Shown: one piece after another, positions 17,894-25,838 of the stretch
Layout of the letters: each line of letters starts with the position of its first letter
How positions within the stretch are numbered: the first letter of the stretch is position 1
Source: Pseudomonas cremoris
GTDB lineage: Bacteria; Pseudomonadota; Gammaproteobacteria; Pseudomonadales; Pseudomonadaceae
Direction of reading: 5' to 3'
NCBI RefSeq assembly: GCF_014230465.1
Contig: NZ_JAAXCY010000001.1
Location: forward strand, 496,001 to 560,000
DNA: 64,000 bases
Notes under the pieces: model-generated
Database searches by the model: none
Told to the model about the DNA's origin: nothing
The model's input: only the letters and a program-made list of their open reading frames with translations
Program-made: the position numbers and the translations under genes

Positions 17894-18283
17894 TCAGGCG
17901 ATCTGGGCCTTGGAGGCCACCTCGGCAAAGGTCGCCGGGTCCAGCGCATCGGCTTGCTCATCCAGCACCTGGCGCGGGTGGTCATTGCCCGGGATCGAAC
18001 TGTCGATCAGCGCCAGTAACTGCGCGCCGAGCGGGGTCAGAATAAAGTTCTCGCCGTTACCGCCCTGCTCTTCGGGCCGCGACTCGATAAACCCGCGCTT
18101 GAACAACAGCGCTTCATAATCCGCCGCGGTCTTTTTCAGCGCATCCAGGTTGCCGGTGGACTCTCCCGCCGTAGCCTTTTCAGCCGCTTCCTGTTCGGCA
18201 TACTTGCGCGGAGCGAAGCTGCCCTCACCGTTCTGCACTTCATGCAGCAGACGTTCGATCAGATCCCAATTGTAAGTCGTCAT
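17894..18283 (-). CDS. Small regulator-like protein (DUF2513-like)
   Basis: This 129-residue soluble protein begins MTTYNWDLIERLLHEVQNGE, like DUF2513 and small winged-helix proteins (WDLIRxILxxIE). Next come a charged segment, then YEALLFKRGFIESR...FILTPLGAQLLALI, which reads as the recognition and wing part of a winged helix. A DNA-binding role is therefore plausible but not shown. It is a single gene between the cop promoter and the helicase terminator. Confidence 0.65.
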   Translation of the reverse strand: MTTYNWDLIERLLHEVQNGEGSFAPRKYAEQEAAEKATAGESTGNLDALKKTAADYEALLFKRGFIESRPEEQGGNGENFILTPLGAQLLALIDSSIPGNDHPRQVLDEQADALDPATFAEVASKAQIA

Positions 18284-18386
18284 CCTGATTCCTCCTGCGG
18301 GCTGATGGAAAAGTGGCCCGTCAAGCGGTGGACCGGTTGCCTTTCGCGCCGTTCAGTCCATCTGACGAAGCTACAACTCCACGCCC

Positions 18387-18418
18387 ATAAAAAAACCGGA
18401 CAATCGTCCGGTTTTTTC
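18387..18418. terminator. Bidirectional intrinsic terminator
   Basis: CCGGAC-AATC-GTCCGG is flanked by A-runs on one side and T-runs on the other, so it can stop transcription in either direction. It lies 15 bases beyond the helicase gene, which it should terminate. Confidence 0.9.
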
Positions 18419-18432
18419 ACATCCGCCTAGCC

Positions 18433-19779
18433 TTACTCGGCAGCTGGCGCTTCTGGCTTGCGGCGCTTGAGCGGGGCCATGCCGTCCTTGCTGACGAGCG
18501 ACAGGTTGTCGGTCTTCGGACGGTTGGCGATCTTGCGCTTGGTTGGCGACTTGGCGCCGGTTTTTTTCTTGTCGCCCTTGGCGTCGGTCTTTTTCTTCTT
18601 CACACCCACGGCCTTGCCCGAAGCCTTGACCTTCTTCGGCCCGGTGTAGGTGCCTTTGACTTCCTTGATGGTACGGCGCTCGAACGACTGCTTGAGGTAG
18701 CGCTCGATGCTCGACATCAGGTTCCAGTCGCCGTGGCAGATCAGCGAGATCGCCAGGCCATCGTTGCCGGCACGCCCGGTACGGCCAATACGGTGCACGT
18801 ATTCGTCGCCGCTGCGCGGCATGTCGAAGTTGATCACCAGGTCCAGGCCGTCCACGTCCAGGCCGCGAGCGGCGACGTCGGTGGCCACCAGGATCTTCAC
18901 GCCGCCTGCCTTGAGGCGGTCGATGGCCAGCTTGCGGTCCTTCTGGTCTTTTTCGCCGTGCAGCACGAACGCCTTGTATTCCTGGGCCACGAGACGACCG
19001 TAGATGCGGTCCGCAGCGGCGCGGGTGTTGGTGAACACGATGGCCTTTTGATAGGTCTCGTTAGCCAACAGCCAGTTGAGGATCTGCTCTTTGTGCACAT
19101 TGTGGTCGGCGGTGACGATCTGCTGACGCGTGGTGGCGTTCAGGTCGCTGACGTTGTTGACCTGCAGGTGCTCAGGGTTGTTCAGGACCTTGGCAACCAT
19201 GTCACGCAGGGTCGAACCGCCAGTGGTAGCCGAGAACAGCATGGTCTGCTGACGGTTGACGCATTCGCCCACCAGGCGCTGTACGTCGTCGGCAAAGCCC
19301 ATGTCGAGCATACGGTCGGCTTCGTCCAGCACCAGCACTTCGACTTCCTTGAGGTCGAGGTTGCCTGCGTTGAGTTGCTCGATCATGCGGCCCGGGGTGC
19401 CGATCAAGATATCCGGCACCTTGCGCAGCATGGCGGCCTGGACCTTGAAGTCTTCGCCGCCGGTGATGATGCCGGACTTGATGAAGGTGAACTGCGAGAA
19501 GCGCTCTACTTCCTTCAGGGTCTGCTGGGCCAGCTCGCGGGTCGGCAGCAGGATCAGGGTCTTGATGCTGACGCGAACCTTGGCCGGGCCGATCAGGCGG
19601 TTCAGAACCGGCAGGACGAAGGCGGCAGTTTTGCCGCTACCGGTTTGAGCCGTCACCCGCAGGTCACGCCCTTCGAGCGCGAGCGGGATGGCCGCTGCTT
19701 GCACAGGCGTAGGCTCGACAAATTTAAGCTCGGCCACGGCTTTGAGCAGGCGTTCGTGCAGGGCGAATTGGGAAAACAC
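18433..19779 (-). CDS. rhlE: DEAD-box RNA helicase, RhlE type
   Basis: This 448-residue ATP-dependent RNA helicase shows the Q motif (PTPVQAAAIP), motif I TGSGKT, Ia PTRELAQQ, GTPGR, motif II DEADRMLDMGF, motif III SAT and motif VI HRIGRTGRAG. The C-terminal 70 residues are very rich in Lys (KKKKTDAKGDKKKTG) and probably bind RNA. The GTG at 19779 (VFSQFALHERLLKAV) is taken as start because GAGGTAG lies 7 bases upstream. Length and tail are like RhlE1 of P. aeruginosa. It functions in RNA turnover or ribosome assembly. Confidence 0.9.
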   Translation of the reverse strand: MFSQFALHERLLKAVAELKFVEPTPVQAAAIPLALEGRDLRVTAQTGSGKTAAFVLPVLNRLIGPAKVRVSIKTLILLPTRELAQQTLKEVERFSQFTFIKSGIITGGEDFKVQAAMLRKVPDILIGTPGRMIEQLNAGNLDLKEVEVLVLDEADRMLDMGFADDVQRLVGECVNRQQTMLFSATTGGSTLRDMVAKVLNNPEHLQVNNVSDLNATTRQQIVTADHNVHKEQILNWLLANETYQKAIVFTNTRAAADRIYGRLVAQEYKAFVLHGEKDQKDRKLAIDRLKAGGVKILVATDVAARGLDVDGLDLVINFDMPRSGDEYVHRIGRTGRAGNDGLAISLICHGDWNLMSSIERYLKQSFERRTIKEVKGTYTGPKKVKASGKAVGVKKKKTDAKGDKKKTGAKSPTKRKIANRPKTDNLSLVSKDGMAPLKRRKPEAPAAE

Positions 19780-19972
19780 GGGTGCTACCTCGAAGAAATA
19801 CAAAATATCAGCGGCATAGGTTACCGGTTTCGGGCGTCCAAACCGAGTTTCTTTACGCGAACGGTGCTAATCAGCTGCTTTTTTGTCAGGGCATTTTTCT
19901 GTAAGGACAACTTTGTTGCACTTAAATGCTCTAATCGCCCCGTCTTGTCCCACAGAAGAATCGGTTTCACCC

Positions 19973-21271
19973 ATGGATATCAAACAGCTCTGGCTCAACG
20001 CCCAAGACCTCTGGGGCGCCCTCGACGAACACCCGCTGCTGCATGCGAGCCTCGGCTTGCTGGTGTTGCTGGTGGTGGCCCTGCTGCTCGGACGAGTGGC
20101 GCGCTACGTCACCCTTCACGCCATCAAATTGCTTGGCAGGCAACCGGCCCTGCACTGGCTAAACGACCTGCGGCACAACAAAGTCTTCCACCGCCTGGCC
20201 CAGATGACGCCCTCCCTGGTGATCCAGTTCGGCCTGTACCTGGTACCGGACCTGAGCAAGACCGCGATCCTGTTCATCGGCAACGTGGCCCTGGCGATCA
20301 CTATCCTGTTCCTGATGCTGGCCATGAGCGCCCTGCTCAGCGCCCTGCTGGACATCTACGCACGCACCGAACACGCCCGCACCCGCTCGATCAAGGGCTA
20401 CGTGCAGTTGGCGAAAATGGTCCTCTACGTGTTTGGCGCGATCATCATCGTGGCCACGCTGATCGACCGTTCGCCGCTGTTGCTGCTGTCGGGTCTGGGT
20501 GCCATGTCGGCGGTGATCTTGTTGGTGTACAAGGACACCCTGCTGTCGTTCGTCGCCAGTGTGCAACTCACCAGCAACGACATGCTGCGGGTTGGCGACT
20601 GGATCGAAATGCCCCAGGTTGGCGCGGATGGCGACGTGGTGGATATCACCCTGCACACGGTCAAGGTGCAGAACTTCGACAAGACCATCGTCTCCATCCC
20701 CACCTGGCGCCTGATGTCCGAATCGTTCAAGAACTGGCGCGGCATGCAGGCCTCCGGCGGGCGGCGCATCAAACGCAGCCTGTTTATCGACGCCAGCGGC
20801 GTGCGCTTCCTGCGTGACGATGAAGAAGTACGCATGACTCAGGTGCACCTGCTCACCGACTACATCGGGCGCAAGCAGGCCGAGCTCAAGGCCTGGAACG
20901 AAGCCCAGGGGCACAGCGCGCAGTTATCCGCCAACCGACGCCGCATGACCAACCTCGGCACTTTCCGCGCCTACGCCCTGGCGTACCTGAAAAGCCACCC
21001 GGACATCCAGCCGAACATGACCTGCATGGTGCGCCAGATGCAAACCACCGCCCAAGGCGTGCCGCTGGAGATCTACTGCTTTACCCGCACTACGGCGTGG
21101 GCCGATTACGAGCGCATCCAGGGGGATATTTTTGATTATCTGCTGGCGGTGCTGCCAGAGTTCGGTTTGAGCCTGTATCAGCAGCCGAGTGGCAATGATT
21201 TGCGCGCAGGCGTTTTGCCCGCTGTATTGGGAGCCAGCCATTTGCCGGCCCCCGAAAGCATCGCGGGCTAG
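19973..21271 (+). CDS. MscS-family mechanosensitive channel (YbdG-like)
   Basis: This 432-residue inner-membrane channel has an N-terminal extension of about four membrane segments, then the pore helix and MscS beta domain (LLSGLGAMSAVILLVYKDTL followed by LLSFVASVQL). The next part, RVGDWIEMPQVGADGDVVDI and TWRLMSESFKNW, is the conserved MscS cytoplasmic domain. Size and N-terminal layout match E. coli YbdG (MscM) more than MscS itself. It releases solutes on osmotic downshift. The ATG at 19973 is chosen by homology; the ribosome site is weak. Confidence 0.86.
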   Translation: MDIKQLWLNAQDLWGALDEHPLLHASLGLLVLLVVALLLGRVARYVTLHAIKLLGRQPALHWLNDLRHNKVFHRLAQMTPSLVIQFGLYLVPDLSKTAILFIGNVALAITILFLMLAMSALLSALLDIYARTEHARTRSIKGYVQLAKMVLYVFGAIIIVATLIDRSPLLLLSGLGAMSAVILLVYKDTLLSFVASVQLTSNDMLRVGDWIEMPQVGADGDVVDITLHTVKVQNFDKTIVSIPTWRLMSESFKNWRGMQASGGRRIKRSLFIDASGVRFLRDDEEVRMTQVHLLTDYIGRKQAELKAWNEAQGHSAQLSANRRRMTNLGTFRAYALAYLKSHPDIQPNMTCMVRQMQTTAQGVPLEIYCFTRTTAWADYERIQGDIFDYLLAVLPEFGLSLYQQPSGNDLRAGVLPAVLGASHLPAPESIAG

Positions 21272-22137
21272 GCCACGGATCGGTTGGGCGACTTCACGCC
21301 CAACCGACTGATCCACACCGCTCCCAAGATCACCAACCCACCCAACGCCAGGCGGCCCAGCGGCTCATGCTGGTTCCAGATCAGCAAGTTCAGCAGCAAC
21401 CCCACCGGCACATGCAGGTTGTTCATTACCGCCAACGTACCGCCCTGCACCAGGCAGGCGCCCTTGTTCCACCAGTACATGCCAAGGGCCGTGCTGACCA
21501 TCCCAAGGAACACCAACACGCCCCATTGCAGCGGCGCATCGGGCAGGTAGTTGGCCTTGCCGAACATCAGGAACGCCGGCAGCACCACCAGCAGCGCACC
21601 CACGTAGAAGAAGCCAAAACGCCGGTAATGCGGCAGGTCGCTTGGGTAGCGTTTCACCAGGTGCTTGTACATCACTTGCCCAGCGGCGTAGGTGAAGTTG
21701 GCCAGTTGCAGCAGCAGGAAACCGCCAAGGAAGTGCGGGGTGATCTGGTCGAAACGAATCACGGCCGCGCCGGCCACGGCCACCAGTGCCGCCACCAATG
21801 CCCAAGGGTTGAAACGCCGATTAAGGGCGTCTTCGATCAAGGTCACATGCAGTGGCGTGAGGATGGTGAACAGCAACACCTCCGGCACCGTCAGCACGCG
21901 AAAGCTCAGGTACAGGCACACGTAGGTCACACCGAACTGCAACGCGCCGATCACCAGCATGCCGCGCATGAACGCAGGTTCCACCGAGCGCCAGCGGGTC
22001 AATGGGATAAATACCAGCCCGGCCAGCAATACGCGCACCAGCACCGCGAAGTAACTGTCGACGTGACCGGCGAGGTATTCGCCGATCAAGCTGAAGGAAA
22101 ATGCCTGAATCAGGGTGACAACCAGTAGATAGCCCAT
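21268..22137 (-). CDS. EamA/DMT-family transporter
   Basis: This 289-residue protein has ten hydrophobic segments in two EamA repeats. It belongs to the group annotated as carboxylate/amino acid/amine transporters (EYLAGHVDSYFAVLVRVLLA and PFL-type second repeat). It converges on the MscS gene; both stop codons lie in the palindrome CTAG at 21268-21271. Substrate unknown. Confidence 0.82.
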   Translation of the reverse strand: MGYLLVVTLIQAFSFSLIGEYLAGHVDSYFAVLVRVLLAGLVFIPLTRWRSVEPAFMRGMLVIGALQFGVTYVCLYLSFRVLTVPEVLLFTILTPLHVTLIEDALNRRFNPWALVAALVAVAGAAVIRFDQITPHFLGGFLLLQLANFTYAAGQVMYKHLVKRYPSDLPHYRRFGFFYVGALLVVLPAFLMFGKANYLPDAPLQWGVLVFLGMVSTALGMYWWNKGACLVQGGTLAVMNNLHVPVGLLLNLLIWNQHEPLGRLALGGLVILGAVWISRLGVKSPNRSVA

Positions 22138-22199
22138 GCGCGCCTCGTTTCGAATGGGCGGGACATTAAAGGTTTTCGCTGATTGAAGAAACTCGGGGC

Positions 22200-22234
22200 A
22201 AAAAAAACCCGACCTCGCTATAGCGGCAGTCGGG
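22200..22234 (-). terminator. Intrinsic terminator downstream of azoR
   Basis: On the minus strand CCCGAC-TGCCGCTATAGCGAG-GTCGGG folds into a long hairpin, with an inner CGC/GCG stem, and is followed by eight T residues. It lies about 110 bases after the azoreductase stop. Confidence 0.85.
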
Positions 22235-22342
22235 CTGGAGCACTCAGGAGCAGAAGTGCAAAGGGAGGTTCGTTACGCGTACTTGAAGGGTTTGCGTGAA
22301 GCGATATAAACATCGCGGGATTATCTGACGATTAAAGGATCA

Positions 22343-22942
22343 TCACGCGACTTGTGCGAGCAGCGCCTTGGCGTGGTTGATGCCTTTTTCCTGGAAGTCG
22401 CCGCTCAGGTTCACACCCTCGGCGTGAATGAACGTCACATCGTGAATACCGATAAAGCCCATGACCTGACGCAAGTACGGTTCCTGATGATCGGAGCTCG
22501 CACCGGTGTGGATACCGCCGCGAGCGGTGAGCACGATGGCACGCTTGCCGGTCAGCAACCCTTGAGGGCCGGTGGCGGTGTACTTGAAGGTCACACCCGC
22601 ACGCAACACGTGGTCCAGCCAGGCTTTAAGGGTGCTGGGGATGGCGAAGTTGTACATCGGCGCAGCCATCACCAGCACGTCGGCAGCCAGCAATTCGTCG
22701 GTCAATTCGTTGGAGCGAGCCAGTGACGCCTGTTCGCTGGCGTTGCGCTGATCCGCAGGTTTCATCCAGCCGCCGAGCAGGTTGGCGTCCAGGTGCGGCA
22801 CCGGGTTAAGAGCTACGTCACGCACGGTGATCTGATCCGCCGGATGGGCGGCCTTCCATTGGCTGATGAACTGCTGGGTCAGTTGGCGAGAGATCGAATC
22901 CTGCTGGCGAGCACTGCTTTCGATGATCAGAACGTTGGACAT
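22343..22942 (-). CDS. azoR3: FMN-dependent NADH-azoreductase
   Basis: This 199-residue flavodoxin-like enzyme shows the AzoR signature: SSARQQDSISRQLTQQFI binding the FMN phosphate, then APMYNFAIPSTLKAWLDHVL and TARGGI. It reduces azo compounds and quinones with NADH. The genomic block azoreductase, small secreted protein, LysR, hydrolase, ppiA and ABC transporter is that of PA3223-PA3228, where PA3223 is azoR3 (from memory). The upstream region has an AT-rich palindrome at 23042-23057. Confidence 0.9.
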   Translation of the reverse strand: MSNVLIIESSARQQDSISRQLTQQFISQWKAAHPADQITVRDVALNPVPHLDANLLGGWMKPADQRNASEQASLARSNELTDELLAADVLVMAAPMYNFAIPSTLKAWLDHVLRAGVTFKYTATGPQGLLTGKRAIVLTARGGIHTGASSDHQEPYLRQVMGFIGIHDVTFIHAEGVNLSGDFQEKGINHAKALLAQVA

Positions 22943-23041
22943 GGCTTCGTAGGCTCCATCGGTAATTGCTGTAAGACGATGGAGAAAAGATTAACCAGGG
23001 CTCATTCGATAAAAAAGCGCAAAAAACTGCTATAACCCATC

Positions 23042-23057
23042 TATAAATTTGTTTATA
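23042..23057. promoter_or_regulatory. AT-rich palindrome upstream of azoR
   Basis: TATAAA-TTTG-TTTATA is a perfect inverted repeat, with a further TATAA 10 bases to the left. It lies about 100 bases before the azoR start and just beyond the stop of the neighbouring gene, in a suitable place for a LysR-type activator site. Confidence 0.4.
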
Positions 23058-23081
23058 AGCGAAGTCATGCTCCGCTATTGG

Positions 23082-23396
23082 TTATTTCGGCGTGCAGGCC
23101 AGGGCAATCCGCATCTTGATGATGGCCCGGTTGAACTTGACCGTGGTGTTGGTGCTTTTGCCCGCCGGTACCGTGACCGTACGACGGCGCGGCGATTCCG
23201 GGCCATTGGTGAAGGTTACCGAACACACCGCGTCATGGGTGCCGTAGTTATTGAGTTGGATCGAACTGATATCGCCATCCACGTCGGAGGCGGTGTAGTC
23301 GACGCTTACGCCGTCGATCTTTTTGGTGACGTCGATGGGGTAGGCAAACGCGCTCATCGGCAGCAGCGCCAGCAACACACAACAGAATTTTCTCAT
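23082..23396 (-). CDS. Small secreted protein of unknown function
   Basis: This 104-residue protein has a clear signal peptide (MRKFCCVLLALLPMSAFA). The mature part looks like a single beta-sandwich (GVSVDYTASDVDGDISSIQL, RRRTVTVPAGKSTNTTVKF) with two Cys (AVCSV and LACTPK) that may pair. GGAG lies 8 bases before the ATG at 23396. Proteins of this group are sometimes labelled 3-phosphoglycerate kinase, which nothing in the sequence supports. Position matches PA3224. Confidence 0.75.
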   Translation of the reverse strand: MRKFCCVLLALLPMSAFAYPIDVTKKIDGVSVDYTASDVDGDISSIQLNNYGTHDAVCSVTFTNGPESPRRRTVTVPAGKSTNTTVKFNRAIIKMRIALACTPK

Positions 23397-23445
23397 TCGG
23401 CAGTCTCCAATAAGGACTGTCAGCTTAGGACAAGAGGAACCCATC

Positions 23446-24369
23446 TTGAAAGCGCCCCGCGTTACCCTCGATCAATGGCGCACGTTGCAAGCCGTGGTCG
23501 ACCATGGCGGCTTCGCCCAGGCGGCTGAAGCACTGCACCGTTCGCAGTCCTCGGTGAGCTACACCGTGGCCCGCATGCAAGACCAGCTTGGCGTACCGCT
23601 GTTGCGTATCGACGGGCGCAAGGCGGTGCTCACCGACGCCGGTGAAGTATTGTTGCGCCGCTCCCGGCAACTGGTGAAAAACGCCAGCCAACTGGAAGAC
23701 CTGGCTCACCATATGGAACAAGGCTGGGAAGCCGAAGTGCGCCTGGTGGTCGACGCCGCTTATCCGAATGCCCGCCTGGTGCGCGCCCTCTCTGCCTTCA
23801 TGCCGCAAAGCCGCGGTTGCCGCGTGCGCCTTCGTGAAGAGGTGTTGTCGGGTGTTGAGGAGTTGTTGATAGAAGGCGTGGCCGACCTGGCCATTTGCGG
23901 TTTCAGCATCCCCGGCTACCTGGGCACGGAAATGAGCGATGTGGAATTTGTCGCCGTGGCACATCCCGAACATGCCCTGCATCGCATGCACCGCGAGCTG
24001 AGCTTCCAGGACCTGGAAAGCCAGATGCAGGTGGTGATCCGTGACTCTGGCCGCCAACAGCCCCGCGATGTCGGCTGGCTCGGCGCCGAACAACGCTGGA
24101 CCGTCGGCAGCCTGGCTACCGCGGCCGCCTTTGTGGGCAGCGGCCTGGGGTTTGCGTGGTTGCCCCGGCACATGATCGAACGCGAACTCGCCGAAGGCAT
24201 ACTCAAGCAGCTACCCTTGGAACAGGGCGGCAGCCGCCACCCTACGTTCTTCCTGTATTCAAACAAGGACAAACCCTTGGGGCCGGCAACGCAGATCCTC
24301 GTGGAGCTGCTGCGCACTTTTGACACCGCCCCGTTGGACGCGCCTTTCGCCGCCCCCCAGCAAGCCTGA
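23446..24369 (+). CDS. LysR-family transcriptional regulator
   Basis: This 307-residue regulator has an N-terminal winged helix (LDQWRTLQAVVDHGGFAQAA...SQSSVSYTVARMQDQLG) and a C-terminal effector domain. The only in-frame start near the conserved N-terminus is TTG at 23446, with GAGGAAC 5 bases upstream, so a TTG start is favoured. It is divergent from the small secreted protein and followed 14 bases later by a hydrolase gene; position matches PA3225. Targets and inducer are unknown; the neighbouring azoR gene is a candidate. Confidence 0.86.
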   Translation: MKAPRVTLDQWRTLQAVVDHGGFAQAAEALHRSQSSVSYTVARMQDQLGVPLLRIDGRKAVLTDAGEVLLRRSRQLVKNASQLEDLAHHMEQGWEAEVRLVVDAAYPNARLVRALSAFMPQSRGCRVRLREEVLSGVEELLIEGVADLAICGFSIPGYLGTEMSDVEFVAVAHPEHALHRMHRELSFQDLESQMQVVIRDSGRQQPRDVGWLGAEQRWTVGSLATAAAFVGSGLGFAWLPRHMIERELAEGILKQLPLEQGGSRHPTFFLYSNKDKPLGPATQILVELLRTFDTAPLDAPFAAPQQA

Positions 24370-24383
24370 AATGGAGTTCACGC

Positions 24384-25187
24384 ATGGCCTGGTTCGACCA
24401 CGAAGGATGCAGCCTGCACTACGAGGAATATGGCCACGGCACGCCGCTGATCCTGATCCACGGCTTGGGCTCCAGCAGCCAGGATTGGGAACTGCAAATC
24501 CCGGTATTGGCCAGGCATTACCGCCTGATCGTGGTAGACGTGCGCGGTCATGGTCGCTCCGACAAACCGCGCGAGCGCTACAGCATCCAGGGTTTCACCT
24601 TCGACCTGCTTGCCCTGATCGAACACTTGCACCTGCCGCCGGCCCATGTGGTCGGCTTGTCCATGGGCGGCATGATCGCGTTCCAATTGGCGGTGGATGA
24701 ACCCGCACAGGTCAAGAGCCTGTGCATCGTCAACAGCGCGCCTGAGGTCAAGGTGCGCAGTGCCGATGATTATTGGCAGTGGGCCAAGCGTTGGAGCCTG
24801 GCACGTGTGCTTAGCCTTGGCACTATCGGCAAGGCGCTGGGCGACCGGTTGTTCCCGAAACCCGAACAGGCTGACCTGCGCCGCAAGATGGCCGAACGCT
24901 GGGCAAAAAACGACAAACGTGCTTATCTCGCCAGCTTCGATGCGATTGTGGGCTGGGGCGTACAGGAACGACTTTCGAGGATTACCTGTCCAACCCTGGT
25001 CATCAGCGCCGACCACGACTACACCCCCGTGGCGCAAAAAGAAAACTATGTAAAACTGCTGCCCGATGCGAGGCTGGTGGTGATTGAAGATTCGCGCCAC
25101 GCCACGCCCTTGGACCAACCCGAAGTCTTTAACGCAACCCTGCTCGAATTTCTAAAGACAGTCGAAACCACTACCCAGGATCACTGA
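24384..25187 (+). CDS. Alpha/beta-hydrolase
   Basis: This 267-residue enzyme has the oxyanion segment LIHGLGSSSQDWE, the nucleophile elbow GLSMGG (Ser about residue 94), an acid in ISADHDYTPV and the catalytic His in DSRHATPLDQP. It is most like esterases and lactone hydrolases of the 3-oxoadipate enol-lactonase type. It lies 14 bases after the LysR gene and just before ppiA. Substrate unknown. Confidence 0.85.
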   Translation: MAWFDHEGCSLHYEEYGHGTPLILIHGLGSSSQDWELQIPVLARHYRLIVVDVRGHGRSDKPRERYSIQGFTFDLLALIEHLHLPPAHVVGLSMGGMIAFQLAVDEPAQVKSLCIVNSAPEVKVRSADDYWQWAKRWSLARVLSLGTIGKALGDRLFPKPEQADLRRKMAERWAKNDKRAYLASFDAIVGWGVQERLSRITCPTLVISADHDYTPVAQKENYVKLLPDARLVVIEDSRHATPLDQPEVFNATLLEFLKTVETTTQDH

Positions 25188-25190
25188 CCC

Positions 25191-25754
25191 ATGCTGAAAA
25201 AAATCGCCTTCTTCGCCGGTTCTGTTCTGTTCGCCGCCAACCTGATGGCCGCCGAGCCTGCCAAGGCGCCCCACGTGCTGATCACCACCACCAACGGCGA
25301 CATTGAAATCGAACTGGACCCGGTCAAGGCGCCCATCAGTACCAAGAACTTCCTGGCCTATGTCGACAAGGGCTTCTACACCAACACGATCTTCCACCGC
25401 GTGATCCCGGGCTTCATGGTCCAGGGCGGTGGGTTCACCGCGCAGATGTCGCAGAAGCCGACTGAAGCACCGATCAAGAACGAAGCCAGCAACGGCCTGC
25501 ATAACGTACGCGGCACCCTGTCCATGGCCCGCACCAACGACCCGAACTCGGCCACCAGCCAATTCTTCATCAACGTCGCCGACAATGCCTTCCTCGACCC
25601 GGGCCGTGATGCCGGTTACGCGGTATTCGCCAAAGTGGTCAAGGGCATGGATGTGGTCGATATCATCGTCAACTCCCAGACCACCACTAAGCAGGGCATG
25701 CAGAACGTGCCAATCGATCCTGTGTACATCAAGTCGGCCAAGCGCATCGACTGA
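25191..25754 (+). CDS. ppiA: Periplasmic peptidyl-prolyl cis-trans isomerase (cyclophilin)
   Basis: This 187-residue protein has a signal peptide ([20 protein letters not shown]) and a cyclophilin domain. The active-site stretch [13 protein letters not shown], with the catalytic Arg, and the [10 protein letters not shown] segment are complete. It catalyses proline isomerisation in periplasmic protein folding. The start is 3 bases after the hydrolase stop, so both are probably co-transcribed. Position and length match PA3227. Confidence 0.93.
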   Translation: MLKKIAFFAGSVLFAANLMAAEPAKAPHVLITTTNGDIEIELDPVKAPISTKNFLAYVDKGFYTNTIFHRVIPGFMVQGGGFTAQMSQKPTEAPIKNEASNGLHNVRGTLSMARTNDPNSATSQFFINVADNAFLDPGRDAGYAVFAKVVKGMDVVDIIVNSQTTTKQGMQNVPIDPVYIKSAKRID

Positions 25755-25803
25755 GGTAGCAGGTAGCTCCGCGCGTGGCCCACAAGGTCGCGCGCGCATT
25801 TGA

Positions 25804-25838
25804 AAGGAGAGCCCGCCCTGCGGGCGTCATACTTAATG
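25804..25838 (+). promoter_or_regulatory. Ribosome site separated from the ATG by a hairpin
   Basis: AAGGAGA (25804-25810) is followed by the perfect hairpin GCCCGC-CCT-GCGGGC (25811-25825) and then, after ten bases, by the ATG at 25836. If the hairpin forms, the effective spacing falls from 26 to about 11 bases. Confidence 0.5.

Noticed and set aside
18733..20817. A 694-codon plus-strand frame crossing the helicase and the MscS gene
   Set aside because: It runs antisense to the helicase, continues through the intergenic region and then out of frame into the channel gene. No ribosome site or domain supports it.
23082..23396. A phosphoglycerate kinase, as such proteins are sometimes labelled
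   Set aside because: The protein has only 104 residues with a signal peptide and shows none of the kinase motifs.
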